64,000 nt of DNA from Kitasatospora terrestris (lineage in GTDB: Bacteria; Actinomycetota; Actinomycetes; Streptomycetales; Streptomycetaceae), in the NCBI RefSeq assembly GCF_039542905.1, contig NZ_BAABIS010000001.1, positions 1,240,001 through 1,304,000 on the forward strand. Reading direction: 5' to 3'. This document shows, piece by piece, positions 1 to 8,771 of the stretch (position 1 is the first letter of the stretch; each line of letters begins with the position of its first letter). The notes under the pieces are model-generated. The model searched no databases, had not been told where the DNA came from, and saw only the letters and a list, made by a program, of their open reading frames with translations. Both the position numbers and the translations under genes were made by a program.

Positions 1-1
1 T

Positions 2-748
2 TCTCCTGGACGGATAGCCGCCCGGGCGGTGCGACTGACCGTCAGCGTTCTCCTCGTCCACTGGCTCTGGTCGGCTCTGTACCGGGGCACGGCACAGAGC
101 GCCGGGCTGACACGCACGCAGGCGCTCGCCTTCGCGATCCTCTCCGTGCTGATCACGCAGATCAACGAGACGGACCGGTGGATCGCCCGGGACACCGTCT
201 ACCAGCATGTGGGGTCGGGGACCATCATCTACTGGTTCCTGCGGCCGATGGCCGCGCGGCGCTACTGCTTGGTCCGCGCCGTCGGGGACCGCTGCTACGG
301 CCTCGCCCGCGCCGCCGTCGTCTACGTCGTCTGCCTGGCCGTCGGTCTGTTGACGGCACCGGCCTCGAGCAGCGCCGCCGCGGCCTTTGCGGTGACCGCG
401 CTGCTGGGGCAGGTCGTGGTCTACCAACTGGGCCTGCTGGTCGACCAGATGTGCTTCTGGATGGTCAAGAACGGGGCCGTCGTCGCGATCCTGGAGTTCG
501 TCCAGGCCTTGCTGTCCGGGGCTCTGGCACCGCTGTGGTTCTTCCCCCAGTGGTTCCAACTGTTCAGCTCTCTGATGCCCTTCCAGGCGACACTCAACGT
601 CCCGCTCTCCTTCTACACCGGCCGGATGCCCGTGCAGGAGCTTCCTGAGCAGATCGCGCTGCAGCTCGCCTGGATCGCTGTCCTCACCACGTTGACCAGG
701 CTGCTGTGGCGCAATGCGTCCGACAAGATCCAGTCCCAGGGGGGATGA
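2..748 (+). CDS. ABC-2 type transporter permease, 5' end outside window
   Basis: The reading frame is open from the window edge (frame starting at base 2), so the N-terminus is missing; about 248 codons remain. A GTG at 29 would be an internal start only. Several strongly hydrophobic segments (VLLVHWLWSAL near the start, LLGQVVVYQLGLL, VQALLSGALAPLWFF) separated by short basic or polar loops are typical of a six-helix ABC-2 permease, probably the DUF990 subgroup. Its TGA overlaps the ATG of the second permease, so the two are translationally coupled and probably form a heterodimeric channel. The ATPase subunit is expected upstream, outside the window. Export of the neighbouring pathway's product is inference from position only. 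Confidence 0.75.
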   Translation, partial: SPGRIAARAVRLTVSVLLVHWLWSALYRGTAQSAGLTRTQALAFAILSVLITQINETDRWIARDTVYQHVGSGTIIYWFLRPMAARRYCLVRAVGDRCYGLARAAVVYVVCLAVGLLTAPASSSAAAAFAVTALLGQVVVYQLGLLVDQMCFWMVKNGAVVAILEFVQALLSGALAPLWFFPQWFQLFSSLMPFQATLNVPLSFYTGRMPVQELPEQIALQLAWIAVLTTLTRLLWRNASDKIQSQGG

Positions 749-1563
749 CCATGCACCCGGCGCTCGCCCGCCTCCGAGTCACCGCGAGAATTGTCGCGCT
801 CACGTTCCGGGCCAGCCTCGACTACCGCGGCGAATTCCTGGTCAACGTGCTGTTCGGCGCCGTCTACCAGACGTCGGTCATCGTCTTCGCCTCGGTCGTC
901 CTTGGACGCTTCCCGGGGATGGGCGGCTGGCCGGCGCATGCCGTGCTGATGATCGTGGCCCTGCGCATGCTCAGCCACGCCCTGTTCTGGCTGTTCTTCG
1001 GCCGGATCGCCACGCTGGCTGAATTCGTCCAGGAAGGCAATCTGGACGCGCTGCTGCTTCGGCCGCTGCCGGTCTACCGCCAGGTCCAGCTCGCCACGTT
1101 CCCCTCCAACGCGTTCGGCGACCTGATCGTCGGAGTGTCGCTGTTCGTCGCCGCGGTGCTGAGTTTCGACGTGCCCTGGACTCCGGCCCGGATCCTGTAC
1201 ACCGCGGCGGCCCTGGCAGGCGGCACGCTGCTGGAGGCCGCCGTCTACACGACGCTCTCCTGTCTGCACTTCAGATTCCCGGCGGCCGTGCAGTGGAGCT
1301 ACTGGACGGCCGAGCTCATGAGCACATTCGGCAACTATCCGCTGAAAGTGCTGCCGAGAGCGGTCGGCTGGGCATTCACCTTCGTGCTGCCGCTGGCGTT
1401 CATCGCGTATCTACCGACCGGCGTGCTGACCGGCAACACCGCCGGCCTCGGGGTTCCCGCTGCCGTCGCGGCCGCATCACCGGCGGTCGGGGTGGTGGCG
1501 TACCTGGTCTCCCGCCTGCTGTGGAACCGCGCCCTGCGCGGATACACGGGCATTAACGGCTGA
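745..1563 (+). CDS. ABC-2 type transporter permease
   Basis: A 272-residue membrane protein with about six hydrophobic segments, including AVLMIVALRMLSHALFWLFF and LIVGVSLFVAAVL. The motif NLDALLLRPLPVYRQV, a cytoplasmic loop between helices 2 and 3, is characteristic of DUF990/ABC-2 permeases that occur as adjacent pairs. ATG 745 overlaps the previous stop as ATGA; a second ATG at 751 has better spacing from the GGGGGG ribosome binding site and may be the true start. It forms a pair with the truncated permease upstream. The substrate is unknown; the adjacent small-molecule cluster makes efflux or self-resistance plausible. Confidence 0.75.
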   Translation: MTMHPALARLRVTARIVALTFRASLDYRGEFLVNVLFGAVYQTSVIVFASVVLGRFPGMGGWPAHAVLMIVALRMLSHALFWLFFGRIATLAEFVQEGNLDALLLRPLPVYRQVQLATFPSNAFGDLIVGVSLFVAAVLSFDVPWTPARILYTAAALAGGTLLEAAVYTTLSCLHFRFPAAVQWSYWTAELMSTFGNYPLKVLPRAVGWAFTFVLPLAFIAYLPTGVLTGNTAGLGVPAAVAAASPAVGVVAYLVSRLLWNRALRGYTGING

Positions 1564-2266
1564 GCGGCCCCGCAACGCCGAGGACACTCGGCGCGCGTGG
1601 CCACGCAGACCGTGTCGGGCTCGCCGCCACCCTCGTTCACGCGGTGCCGCGCCCCTCCGGCCGGCCTTCTTGATCCGCCACCGCAGCACCGTCTCTCCGT
1701 TTCGTCCAGGTCGGGCCACTCGGCGGTGAGGTTGCGGTCGACGCGGACTGGCGGCCCGGTTCCGCAGGGACTCCTTGTCGATGTCCAGGTCCAGCGCGAC
1801 GCGCGCGACCGGAAACCGATGGTGCTACTCGAATCTGGCTCAGGAGCGTGAAGCGGATTGCTGGACTGGTCCGGCGGTGAGGACATGCTTGACGTGGGCT
1901 CTGCGCACCCGCCGCGTCAGCGGCGGGTGCGCAGAGCCCACATCGTTGGCCCGACGTAGCCGCCGGCGACCAGGTGTTCGGCCGGGACGGGAGAATACGC
2001 CGCGAGGCCGGCAAGGAACGGTACGGATCCGGGCCAGGAACCCATTGCCACCGCAGCCCATCCCTCTGGCCAGGCCGAACTCCCGACCGGGAAACAGGCG
2101 GGCCGGGCAGTGACCGCTGATCGGCGGCAACCCCGCCCTCACATGCGAAGATCACCGACGGCATCCGGAACGCCAGTCGATGCCGTTTTCGGCCATTTTC
2201 ATCAGGGTATGCAGGCCAGCGCCATAGGCCTGGCTCCAAGGACTTCACAGGACTCGGAACACTCAC
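1564..2266. other. 700-bp stretch without a recognisable gene
   Basis: No frame here has convincing coding character: the ORFs on both strands are short, arginine/proline-rich shadows of GC-rich DNA. The only structure I see is the long perfect hairpin at 1894-1941 and the terminator-like hairpin at its right end. It separates the transporter pair from the convergent biosynthetic operon. Confidence 0.6.
1894..1941. repeat. 21-bp perfect inverted repeat with 6-base loop
   Basis: Arms 1894-1914 and 1921-1941 are perfectly complementary (GTGGGCTCTGCGC... and ...GCGCAGAGCCCAC) around the loop CGTCAG. Such a stem in untranslated DNA between convergent units would be a very stable factor-independent transcription barrier, although there is no T-tract. 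It could equally be a relic of an element end. Confidence 0.8.
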
Positions 2267-2299
2267 ACCGGCGGTCCACGTGGGGAGTGGACCGCCGGT
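2267..2299 (-). terminator. Terminator-like hairpin downstream of the transglutaminase-like gene
   Basis: A 13-bp perfect stem (ACCGGCGGTCCAC / GTGGACCGCCGGT) with a 7-base loop lies about 15 bp beyond the stop of the leftward operon. Streptomyces terminators commonly lack a U-tract, so this is a likely end of the leftward transcript. Confidence 0.6.
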
Positions 2300-2314
2300 T
2301 AGTCGGCGACGGAG

Positions 2315-3244
2315 CTACCCGGTGAGGTGAGTGGCGCGTAGGTGCACCGGCACCGGGCGACTGCCGTGTCGGGCATCCGCATGAAGGACCAGGTCGCGTT
2401 CTCCCCGCGCCAGCCGGGCCATGATTCCGCCCAGTGACGAGAAGACGGTCCACCGCGACGCGTTCAACAGGCCCCAGCCGATCATGGCGCCGTTCAGCAG
2501 CGGGTCAACCGGAACCCAGATGCCGTCGACCATGAACTCCGCCCAGTAGTGGGTCGAGGCGAATGGCGGAGTCAAGGACTTTCCGAAGCTGAAGCGAGCC
2601 GCCAGCCCTCGCTTTCGCCCCTCGTCCACGAGGATCCTGCTCATACCCGCGCAGTCGCCGATTCCGCTCGCGAGGATGAACTCGACGTCCCAGCAGAGTG
2701 GGTGCGGGAGCCGCAGGTAGCTCAACCGGCTGAAACCCTCGATCAGCTCCTGTACGGCCGGGGGCAGGTCCGGCCAGATCCGAGGAAGAGTGAACGACTC
2801 ACGGTGCAGGGTGCTCGGGTCCGGAGCGCTTCGAGTTGCCGATAGCCGCGGTCGGTCAGGCCTCAGCACACGGTAGTCGCACGTTCCGGGGTGCCGCGGG
2901 TCGGGACATGACGCAATGTATTCCAGCTCGTAGGTGTGAAAATCGCCGTACGGGCGATCCAGTTCCCTGGCCCACCAGGAGAGCACCTTGCGCTGCGCGG
3001 ACCCGATGTCCAGGTTCAGCGCGACGTTGAGGAGGTCGTACCGGTCGAAGAGCTCGTCACCGCCGACCCTCCGCGACGGTAGGCCGAATCTCCTGAGCTG
3101 CTCCAGCAGCGCCGGGACGATGCGGAACTCCGAGACTGCGGCTGTTGCGGAGACCTCGAACTGCCTCGCGCGATCCGGAACCCTCCGCACCTTCGCCACG
3201 ATCTCCGGCACCGCCTCGATGACTTCCTCGCCGAGAGCGGTCAT
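2315..3244 (-). CDS. Transglutaminase-like superfamily protein
   Basis: A 309-residue soluble protein whose C-terminal half carries a papain-fold transglutaminase core: Cys in GIGDCAGM (about 195-202), His in THYWAEF (about 234) and Asp in WVPVDPLL (about 247-254). Together these are the Cys-His-Asp triad. The N-terminal 130 residues are not recognised. It is the last gene of the leftward ACP/AMP-ligase operon. In andrimid biosynthesis the transglutaminase homologue AdmF forms an amide bond between carrier-protein-bound acyl groups, so a similar amide-forming or acyl-transfer role is a reasonable inference. Proteolysis or deamidation is the alternative. Confidence 0.75.
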   Translation of the reverse strand: MTALGEEVIEAVPEIVAKVRRVPDRARQFEVSATAAVSEFRIVPALLEQLRRFGLPSRRVGGDELFDRYDLLNVALNLDIGSAQRKVLSWWARELDRPYGDFHTYELEYIASCPDPRHPGTCDYRVLRPDRPRLSATRSAPDPSTLHRESFTLPRIWPDLPPAVQELIEGFSRLSYLRLPHPLCWDVEFILASGIGDCAGMSRILVDEGRKRGLAARFSFGKSLTPPFASTHYWAEFMVDGIWVPVDPLLNGAMIGWGLLNASRWTVFSSLGGIMARLARGERDLVLHADARHGSRPVPVHLRATHLTG

Positions 3245-3275
3245 TGATCAGCGGCCTCGTTCCTGGGGCAGCAGT

Positions 3276-4001
3276 TCATGCCGTTGCCCCCGCATCGACC
3301 TTGAGCACCTGGGCAGTCACGACGTCGCCTCCGGGGCCGAGCAGGTAACGCACGGCATCCGCGACGTCGGCGCCCGCCGGTTTGCGGGACAACGGATTGC
3401 GCCGTCGGATCCGGTCCATGACCTCGGCCGGGAGATCGGCATTCATTTCGGTCTCGATGAACCCGGGCGCCACGGTGTTCACGGTGATCCCCCAGCCGCC
3501 CACTTCGAGGGCCAGGACGCGGGCGAAGCCTTCGAGGGCCGATTTGGTCGCAGTGTAGACACCGAGCCCCCGGTAGGACTTGTGCGCGCTGATGGAGGAG
3601 ATATTGATGATCCGTCCGCTCCTCGATCGGTACATCGCCTTCACGGCGGCTTGACTCAGCTGCATCGGCGCCTCGACGTTCAACGCCCAGGCCCGCACCA
3701 TCTCGTCGCGCGCTATCCCGACATGGAGTCCGGAGACGGCCAGGCCGGCGTTGTTGACCAGGCCGAACAGGGTGGGACAGGCTCGGAGAGCTCGTGCCGC
3801 GGCGTCCTGCCCTGCGCGGCTGCCCAGGTCCGCGGGGAGGAACTCCACGCGACCGGGATGCGCGGCCGTCAGGCCGTCGAACTCAGCCGTCCTCGTGCGG
3901 GCGATGACGACGACCTTGAAGCCGTCCTGCAGAAGGCCCTCGACAATGGCAAGACCGATACCTCGCGACCCGCCGGTAACGAAAACAGTACGCTCATTCA
4001 C
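3276..4001 (-). CDS. SDR-family 3-oxoacyl-ACP reductase-like protein
   Basis: A 241-residue classical short-chain dehydrogenase: nucleotide-binding TGGSRGIG near residues 9-16, NNAG at about 83, ISSIS with the catalytic Ser near 134, and YTATK (Tyr/Lys pair) near 148. The length and the PGFIETEM motif after the active site match FabG-type reductases. The start overlaps the end of the upstream AMP-ligase by 8 bp, showing operon coupling. It probably reduces a ketoacyl or keto-amide intermediate held on the operon's ACP using NAD(P)H. Substrate assignment is inference. Confidence 0.8.
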   Translation of the reverse strand: MNERTVFVTGGSRGIGLAIVEGLLQDGFKVVVIARTRTAEFDGLTAAHPGRVEFLPADLGSRAGQDAAARALRACPTLFGLVNNAGLAVSGLHVGIARDEMVRAWALNVEAPMQLSQAAVKAMYRSRSGRIINISSISAHKSYRGLGVYTATKSALEGFARVLALEVGGWGITVNTVAPGFIETEMNADLPAEVMDRIRRRNPLSRKPAGADVADAVRYLLGPGGDVVTAQVLKVDAGATA

Positions 4002-5268
4002 TGGTTCGCAGCTTTCCTGATCTCTCGATGGCCAAGGACTCGACGACGCGCACTCGCTGCGGTCGCTCGTGCGGGTCCAGATGCCGCCGGCTGAACTCCC
4101 TGACCTGATCGGCTACCTCGTCCGCCGGCTGCTCGCCGGAGACGACGACGTCGACTCCCACGACGTGGCCGAGAACCGGGCTTCGGACCGCGTACGCCCG
4201 GGCGGCAAGAACGCTCGGCAACCTCTGCACGGCACCGGCGACGGTCACCGGATCGACCTTCCGTCCGCCGACGTTGATCAGCGCGCCCGCCCTGCCGATC
4301 ACCAGGACGCGGCCTGCCTCGAGGCGGACCCGGTCGCCGGTGTGGACGAACGGTGCGTCCGGCCCCTTCGACACGATGAGCATCCCGTCCCGGACGTCGA
4401 ACGCGGCGCCGGTGGGGAGGCGTTGGCCCGCCAGCTGTGCCGGAAGACCTGGGCGCCCGTCATCGACCTCGATGACCGTTCCGGTCTCGGTGGTCCCGAA
4501 GATCTGCTTGACACGGCCTGGACGGATGACGGTGGCGATGGCCTCCAACAGCAGGTCGTCAACGGGTTCGCCGCCCGTCGAGACGGTATTCACCCGGCGG
4601 ACGCCGCGACCGTCCCTGCGTGCGCAGATGGCGGCGATCCGCCAGAACGACGGTGTCGCGGCCACCACGTCGAATCCACCGCAGGTGTGGTCGCCGACGA
4701 GCAGGTCCGCGGGGTCGACGTACTCGATCCGGTCCGCGCGATCGAGCGCCTGGCGCGTGGCTGTGACGCCGGCGAACGTGAACGGCGCGTAGCCGATACC
4801 CCAGTACTCGCCCCGCCGCCAAGAGCGGCCGGACACGGCCGTGCCGGGTCCGGACCAGCAGTGGCGGGTCGGCACCGGATGCCCCGAGGTGCCGGACGAG
4901 AAGACCCAAATGCCCGCAGCCGATCCCGGGGGCCGGTGCTGTTCGCCCTCTGTCGGGAGGTCGACCACGGCTGACGGCCGTCCCACCCGATCCAGGTGAA
5001 GGAGGTGTCCGGCCCCGGTGACGCGCAGCGCCCCGGGATCCAGGACCGGCCCGGCAACGACAAGGTCCTTGTCAAGTCCCCGCTGGGCCAGCAGCATCAC
5101 GAGGAGGTGCCGTCCGGAGCTCACCCTGACTGCGACGACCTCGGAGGCCAATGCGGCGATCTGTGCACGGGCGAGCTCCGCGCAGTCGTGGAGTTCGCTC
5201 CACGTCAGAAAACCCTCCTCGTCGCAGATCCCGGGCGGCGGTGTCCCGTCGGGGAAGAGGGCGGTCAC
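3994..5268 (-). CDS. Acyl/aryl-AMP ligase (ANL superfamily adenylation enzyme)
   Basis: A 424-residue stand-alone adenylating enzyme. Visible ANL core motifs are the A3 loop FSSGTSGHP, A5 FGTTETG, A7 HTGDRV, A8 GRAGALINVGGRKVDP, and a C-terminal A10 lysine in RSGKLR. I chose GTG 5268 because it overlaps the ACP stop codon as GTGA; GTG 5301 would add 11 residues that overlap the ACP gene. It should activate a carboxylic acid with ATP and load it on the phosphopantetheine of the adjacent ACP. It is shorter than usual acyl-CoA synthetases because the N-terminal subdomain is abbreviated. The substrate cannot be read from sequence. Confidence 0.8.
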   Translation of the reverse strand: MTALFPDGTPPPGICDEEGFLTWSELHDCAELARAQIAALASEVVAVRVSSGRHLLVMLLAQRGLDKDLVVAGPVLDPGALRVTGAGHLLHLDRVGRPSAVVDLPTEGEQHRPPGSAAGIWVFSSGTSGHPVPTRHCWSGPGTAVSGRSWRRGEYWGIGYAPFTFAGVTATRQALDRADRIEYVDPADLLVGDHTCGGFDVVAATPSFWRIAAICARRDGRGVRRVNTVSTGGEPVDDLLLEAIATVIRPGRVKQIFGTTETGTVIEVDDGRPGLPAQLAGQRLPTGAAFDVRDGMLIVSKGPDAPFVHTGDRVRLEAGRVLVIGRAGALINVGGRKVDPVTVAGAVQRLPSVLAARAYAVRSPVLGHVVGVDVVVSGEQPADEVADQVREFSRRHLDPHERPQRVRVVESLAIERSGKLRTSE

Positions 5269-5543
5269 TGCCACGTCCCAGCGCGGTGGAGAGCGGCGCA
5301 CAGATCACCCAGCGTGTCCAGCCGCACGACCGGACGCAGCTCCAGGAAGCTCCCCGTGGCGTCCTCCAGCCGGACGATCAGTTCGGCCAGGGCAAGGCTG
5401 TCCATGCCCAGGTCGGCCATCCTGCTCGCGAAGCCGCAGTTCTCGATCCCCGCGCGAGCGCTGGACATCACTGCCGTCACCGCTTCGCGCAGCACCTCCT
5501 CCGAAATCAGGCCCTCGACGTCGACGTCGGATGTCTCGTCCAC
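5265..5543 (-). CDS. Acyl carrier protein
   Basis: A 92-residue free-standing carrier protein. DLGMDSLALAELIVRLED contains the Ser that receives 4'-phosphopantetheine (DSL motif, about residue 50), followed by the usual helix 2. The start is GTG 5543, preceded at 8 nt by GGAGG; a longer reading frame upstream belongs to the C-domain gene. It lies between the condensation gene and the AMP-ligase, so it probably carries the activated acyl unit. The divergent AcpS-type gene is the obvious activating enzyme. Confidence 0.85.
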   Translation of the reverse strand: MDETSDVDVEGLISEEVLREAVTAVMSSARAGIENCGFASRMADLGMDSLALAELIVRLEDATGSFLELRPVVRLDTLGDLCAALHRAGTWQ

Positions 5544-5580
5544 AGTGCATTCCTCCAGTTCTTGTCGTTCGCCATTGCCC

Positions 5581-6915
5581 TCAGGAAGCCGGTTCGCAGG
5601 CTCGCGCGGCGTTGAGGATTCGTAGCTCGGTGTCTGCCAGCCACCGGGCGACGCGCTGCGGCGAAGCCCAGGTGGTGTCCACGGCCGCACCGACACAGGT
5701 GGCGTCCTCCTCGTCCCAGACACTCAGGGTGAAGAGGACGGCGGCGGGGCGGCGCCTGGGTTCCTCCCAGGTGAGGTCCGCCGGCCCGACGCGATCCAGG
5801 ACGCAGGGGGCGCGGCGCCGGGCAACACCGATGCGAGTGTCGTTGAAGTCGTACGAATACGTCGTGGCGTGACCGTCCCGGAGCCGCTCGCTCTCAAGGG
5901 CCTCAAGCTCCGCCGGGTCGTAGAGCCCGCCGCTGTGCACAGCCGCGAGCAGCGCTTGGTCGGTCTGCCTGGCCGTCTCGACGAAACCCGAACGGCCCGA
6001 CTCGACCCCGACGAGCGAATATTGGTTGAGGATCCCTGCGTACTGCCGGTCCTTGGCCGAGAAGCGGTTGCAGACCGCGACCCTGAAGGCCGTTCGATCG
6101 CGCCGTTCGGCCTCGCAGACGAACTCCGCGGCAGCGGACAGCAGCAGCGATCCACCGGCGAAGAGCCCGATGCTCCGCGCCACAGTGTGCTCGGCGAAGG
6201 CCAGCGCACTGGATCTCAGGACCACGCTCACGACCGAGAGTTCCGGTCCAGTGGCGTCCGGGCGCCAGATGTCGGAGGACGATGGGTAGGCCGAGCTGAT
6301 GGTACGCCAACGCTCAATGGCAGTGCGGCTCTTGATTCGGTAGCGTCTCGTACTCTCGAGTTCGGCGCGCTCGATCGAGGCGAGGTCCACGGGACCTGCC
6401 CGCCCTGCCGGCCAGGCGGCGACGCGTGTGTAGAACTCGTCTCGGAGCAGGTGGTGGAACGCCCACCAGTCCAGTACCAGGTGTGAACAGGCAATCACCA
6501 CCGTCAATGCGATGGGCCCGTCGGTCACCACACCGAACCGGGCGAGGGGCCCGCTTTCAAGGTCGAAGGGCAGCGCCTTCAGCGCGACGCGCACCGCCTC
6601 GGCCGTCGGCTCGGGGTCAGCGGTGCCGTTCACGTCCGTCAGGAGGACATCCACATGACCACTGCCGATGATGTTCTGCGCCTGCAATTGGTCGCCGTCG
6701 ATGGCGAAGCTGGTCCGCAGAGCAGGCTGAGAACCGACCAGGTCTCCCAACAGCTCGACCACGTCCGCAACGGCGACCGGTTCGGCCAGCGGCCACTGTG
6801 CGGACAGGTTCCACTGGTCAGGCGGGTCGGCGGCCCTGAGGTGGGACCAGAAGAGCTGCTGCCCCCAGGTCGGTGCGCCGGTTCCTGTCGCACCCTCGAA
6901 CTTGGCTTTCATCAT
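5581..6915 (-). CDS. Stand-alone condensation-domain protein
   Basis: A 444-residue protein with the NRPS condensation/acyltransferase fold. The catalytic motif appears as CSHLVLDWWAFHHLL (about 140-154), a variant of HHxxxDG in which the first His is Ser and the Gly is Trp, while the catalytic His and structural Asp remain. The N-terminal TWGQQLFWSHL resembles the C1 motif. It is first in the leftward operon and has no attached carrier or adenylation domain, so it must act in trans on the discrete ACP, probably making an amide or ester bond. Two start ATGs (6915, 6912) are adjacent. Family assignment is good; the reaction is inference. Confidence 0.75.
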   Translation of the reverse strand: MMKAKFEGATGTGAPTWGQQLFWSHLRAADPPDQWNLSAQWPLAEPVAVADVVELLGDLVGSQPALRTSFAIDGDQLQAQNIIGSGHVDVLLTDVNGTADPEPTAEAVRVALKALPFDLESGPLARFGVVTDGPIALTVVIACSHLVLDWWAFHHLLRDEFYTRVAAWPAGRAGPVDLASIERAELESTRRYRIKSRTAIERWRTISSAYPSSSDIWRPDATGPELSVVSVVLRSSALAFAEHTVARSIGLFAGGSLLLSAAAEFVCEAERRDRTAFRVAVCNRFSAKDRQYAGILNQYSLVGVESGRSGFVETARQTDQALLAAVHSGGLYDPAELEALESERLRDGHATTYSYDFNDTRIGVARRRAPCVLDRVGPADLTWEEPRRRPAAVLFTLSVWDEEDATCVGAAVDTTWASPQRVARWLADTELRILNAARACEPAS

Positions 6916-7138
6916 GCCGACCAGTCCCCCAACTCCCCGCGGGGCCGCACCAGACCAGCCCGGTGCCCCGCTCGACCGCCGCTAGGCACCCAGACGGCAC
7001 CTGCATTTTGCAAGCAGATTTCGAAATTCAGGTCGAAACTGTAGACCGGCGATCCATCATGGTCAACTACCAACCCCAGGCCACAGCCGCCGCCTCGACT
7101 CGACACCTCGGCCAGACCTGCGCGGCACCCAAGCCCAA

Positions 7139-7159
7139 TTATTCAAACCTATTGAATAA
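7139..7159. promoter_or_regulatory. AT-rich palindromic operator in the divergent promoter
   Basis: TTATTCAA and TTGAATAA are perfect 8-bp inverted half-sites separated by 5 bp, in an otherwise GC-rich region between the leftward condensation gene and the rightward AcpS gene. The outer bases (CAATTATT on the left, AATAACA on the right) recur at 11302-11326 in front of the ROK repressor gene, so this is probably a ROK binding site controlling both operons. Confidence 0.55.
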
Positions 7160-7188
7160 CACTGCAGGCGGCAGCTAGCGTTCGCACC

Positions 7189-7710
7189 ATGAAGCGCCAC
7201 CAAAGCAGGACCTCAGGGTCGGCGGCTCAGGCGGTCAGCTGCGGCCACACAACCAGGGTCGGTGTCGACCTCCTGGAGGTCTCCAGGATTGCGCGGCTGA
7301 CCGACCGCGACAGCGGTTGTCGGCTCGTCTTCTCCCCGGCGGAGCTCCGCCACGCCGACTCACTCGGTCCGCAACGGCGCCTCGAGCACCTGGCCGGGCG
7401 TTTCTGCGCGAAGGAAGCCGTCGCGAAGGCGCTCGGCCGCGGGCTCGGCCAGGGCCTCACCTGGCCGGAGATCGAGGTGCTGGCAGACCGTTCCGCCGAG
7501 CCCCTGGTGGTGCTGTCCGGAGGTGCCGCTCTGGTCGCCGAGAAAGCCGGCGTCGTGCGCGTTTCACTCTCGATCAGCCATCAGGCAGGGCTCGTCTTCT
7601 GTGTGGCCGTGGCCGAGATCCACCAATCCGCAGCCGGCCGTCCAAGGCGACGGGTCGTGCCCCGCGGACGCGCCGTCCGAGCGCTGCGCGCTCTCAGCCG
7701 ACGGATATGA
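7189..7710 (+). CDS. AcpS-type 4'-phosphopantetheinyl transferase
   Basis: A 173-residue holo-ACP synthase of the short group I type. Key motifs are VGVDLLEVSRI (Mg-binding Asp, about residues 24-34) and FCAKEAVAKALG (Glu and Lys of the CoA/Mg site, about 68-79), with LSISHQ near the C-terminus. It transfers phosphopantetheine from CoA to the Ser of an ACP, presumably the one encoded at 5265-5543. About 23 residues precede the usual AcpS start and the ATG lacks a clear ribosome binding site, so translation may be leaderless or begin later. The basic C-terminal 30 residues are also additional. Confidence 0.85.
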   Translation: MKRHQSRTSGSAAQAVSCGHTTRVGVDLLEVSRIARLTDRDSGCRLVFSPAELRHADSLGPQRRLEHLAGRFCAKEAVAKALGRGLGQGLTWPEIEVLADRSAEPLVVLSGGAALVAEKAGVVRVSLSISHQAGLVFCVAVAEIHQSAAGRPRRRVVPRGRAVRALRALSRRI

Positions 7711-7724
7711 CAAGGAGTAGTCGA

Positions 7725-8771
7725 ATGCCTCCAGTAGTGCGCGGATACCGTGCCGCTTCCGCACGCAACTATCGCAGTTCGAATGCCGAGGAGTACCTGG
7801 CTCCCGTCTCCCTGCGGGACTTGGAGAAGACGCTGCCGTTAAGGGTGCTGTCGGAGGAAGACTTCGGCTTCTGGCAGACCTACGGGTACGTCGTCGTCAA
7901 GGAGGCCATCCCCGCCGCCTTGGCCGCGGAGCTCCTCGACTTCGCCTGGAACTTCCAAGGCATGGACCCTCGGCGTCCGGAGACCTGGTACCCCGCGCGG
8001 AAACATCGCACCAAGCTCCATCGGAACCTCTACGTCTACGGCTTCGTCGAGGCGTACCACCACCAGCTCATCTGGGAGAGCCGTCAAAGCCGGCGTGTGT
8101 ACGACGCCTTCGTGGACGTGTGGGACTGCCAGGAGCTGTGGGTAACGCTGGACCGCCTCAATCTCAACCCCCCGAACCGCGGCAACCGCAGCCGCTCGCT
8201 CATCGAACAGCACGACACCGGCTTCGACATCGAACTGCACTGGGACGTCGACACGACTCTCGACGAGCTGCCGCAGCGGGTCCAGGGCATCATCGCGTTG
8301 AACAGCAGCCATCCCGACCTCGGCGGATTCCAGTGCTCACCGGAGCTCTTCCGCCACTTCGAACGGTGGCGGGACGAACAGCCGGCAGATCGCGATCCGA
8401 TCAGGCCGAACACCGACCGCGCGCTGTTCCCTGTGGTCAACCCGGCCCTGGACCCCGGCGACCTCCTGATCTGGAACGGCCACCTCGCCCACGGTGTCGC
8501 ACCGAACCTGTCCACGAACGGGGTGCGTGCGGTGCAGTACCTGTCGATGATGCCGGCCCTGGAGACCCACAAGGACCTGAGGCGAGCCCGGATCGAATCG
8601 TGGCGCACCCTCCGCACACCGAGGTCGAACAGGACGATGGTCGGCGACAGCGACCGGCCCGAGGCAACCCGCTACGGCACCGCGTCCTTGACGACGCTGG
8701 GAAGGAAGCTGCTGGGCCTGGACTCGTGGACCGAGGCGCCCTCCCCGACGCCCACCGAGGAGACGCGGTGA
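7725..8771 (+). CDS. Phytanoyl-CoA dioxygenase (PhyH)-like oxygenase
   Basis: A 348-residue protein with a cupin-type Fe(II)/2-oxoglutarate oxygenase pattern: HWD (in IELHWDVDTTLDE, about 165) as the first two iron ligands, and a distal His in DLLIWNGHLAHGVAPN (about 248-263). A basic SNG-VRAVQY segment follows, where the 2-oxoglutarate carboxylate would bind. ATG 7725 is preceded by AAGGAG. The stop overlaps the next gene as GTGA. Hydroxylation of a pathway intermediate is the likely role; halogenation is less likely because the Asp ligand is present. Confidence 0.7.
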   Translation: MPPVVRGYRAASARNYRSSNAEEYLAPVSLRDLEKTLPLRVLSEEDFGFWQTYGYVVVKEAIPAALAAELLDFAWNFQGMDPRRPETWYPARKHRTKLHRNLYVYGFVEAYHHQLIWESRQSRRVYDAFVDVWDCQELWVTLDRLNLNPPNRGNRSRSLIEQHDTGFDIELHWDVDTTLDELPQRVQGIIALNSSHPDLGGFQCSPELFRHFERWRDEQPADRDPIRPNTDRALFPVVNPALDPGDLLIWNGHLAHGVAPNLSTNGVRAVQYLSMMPALETHKDLRRARIESWRTLRTPRSNRTMVGDSDRPEATRYGTASLTTLGRKLLGLDSWTEAPSPTPTEETR

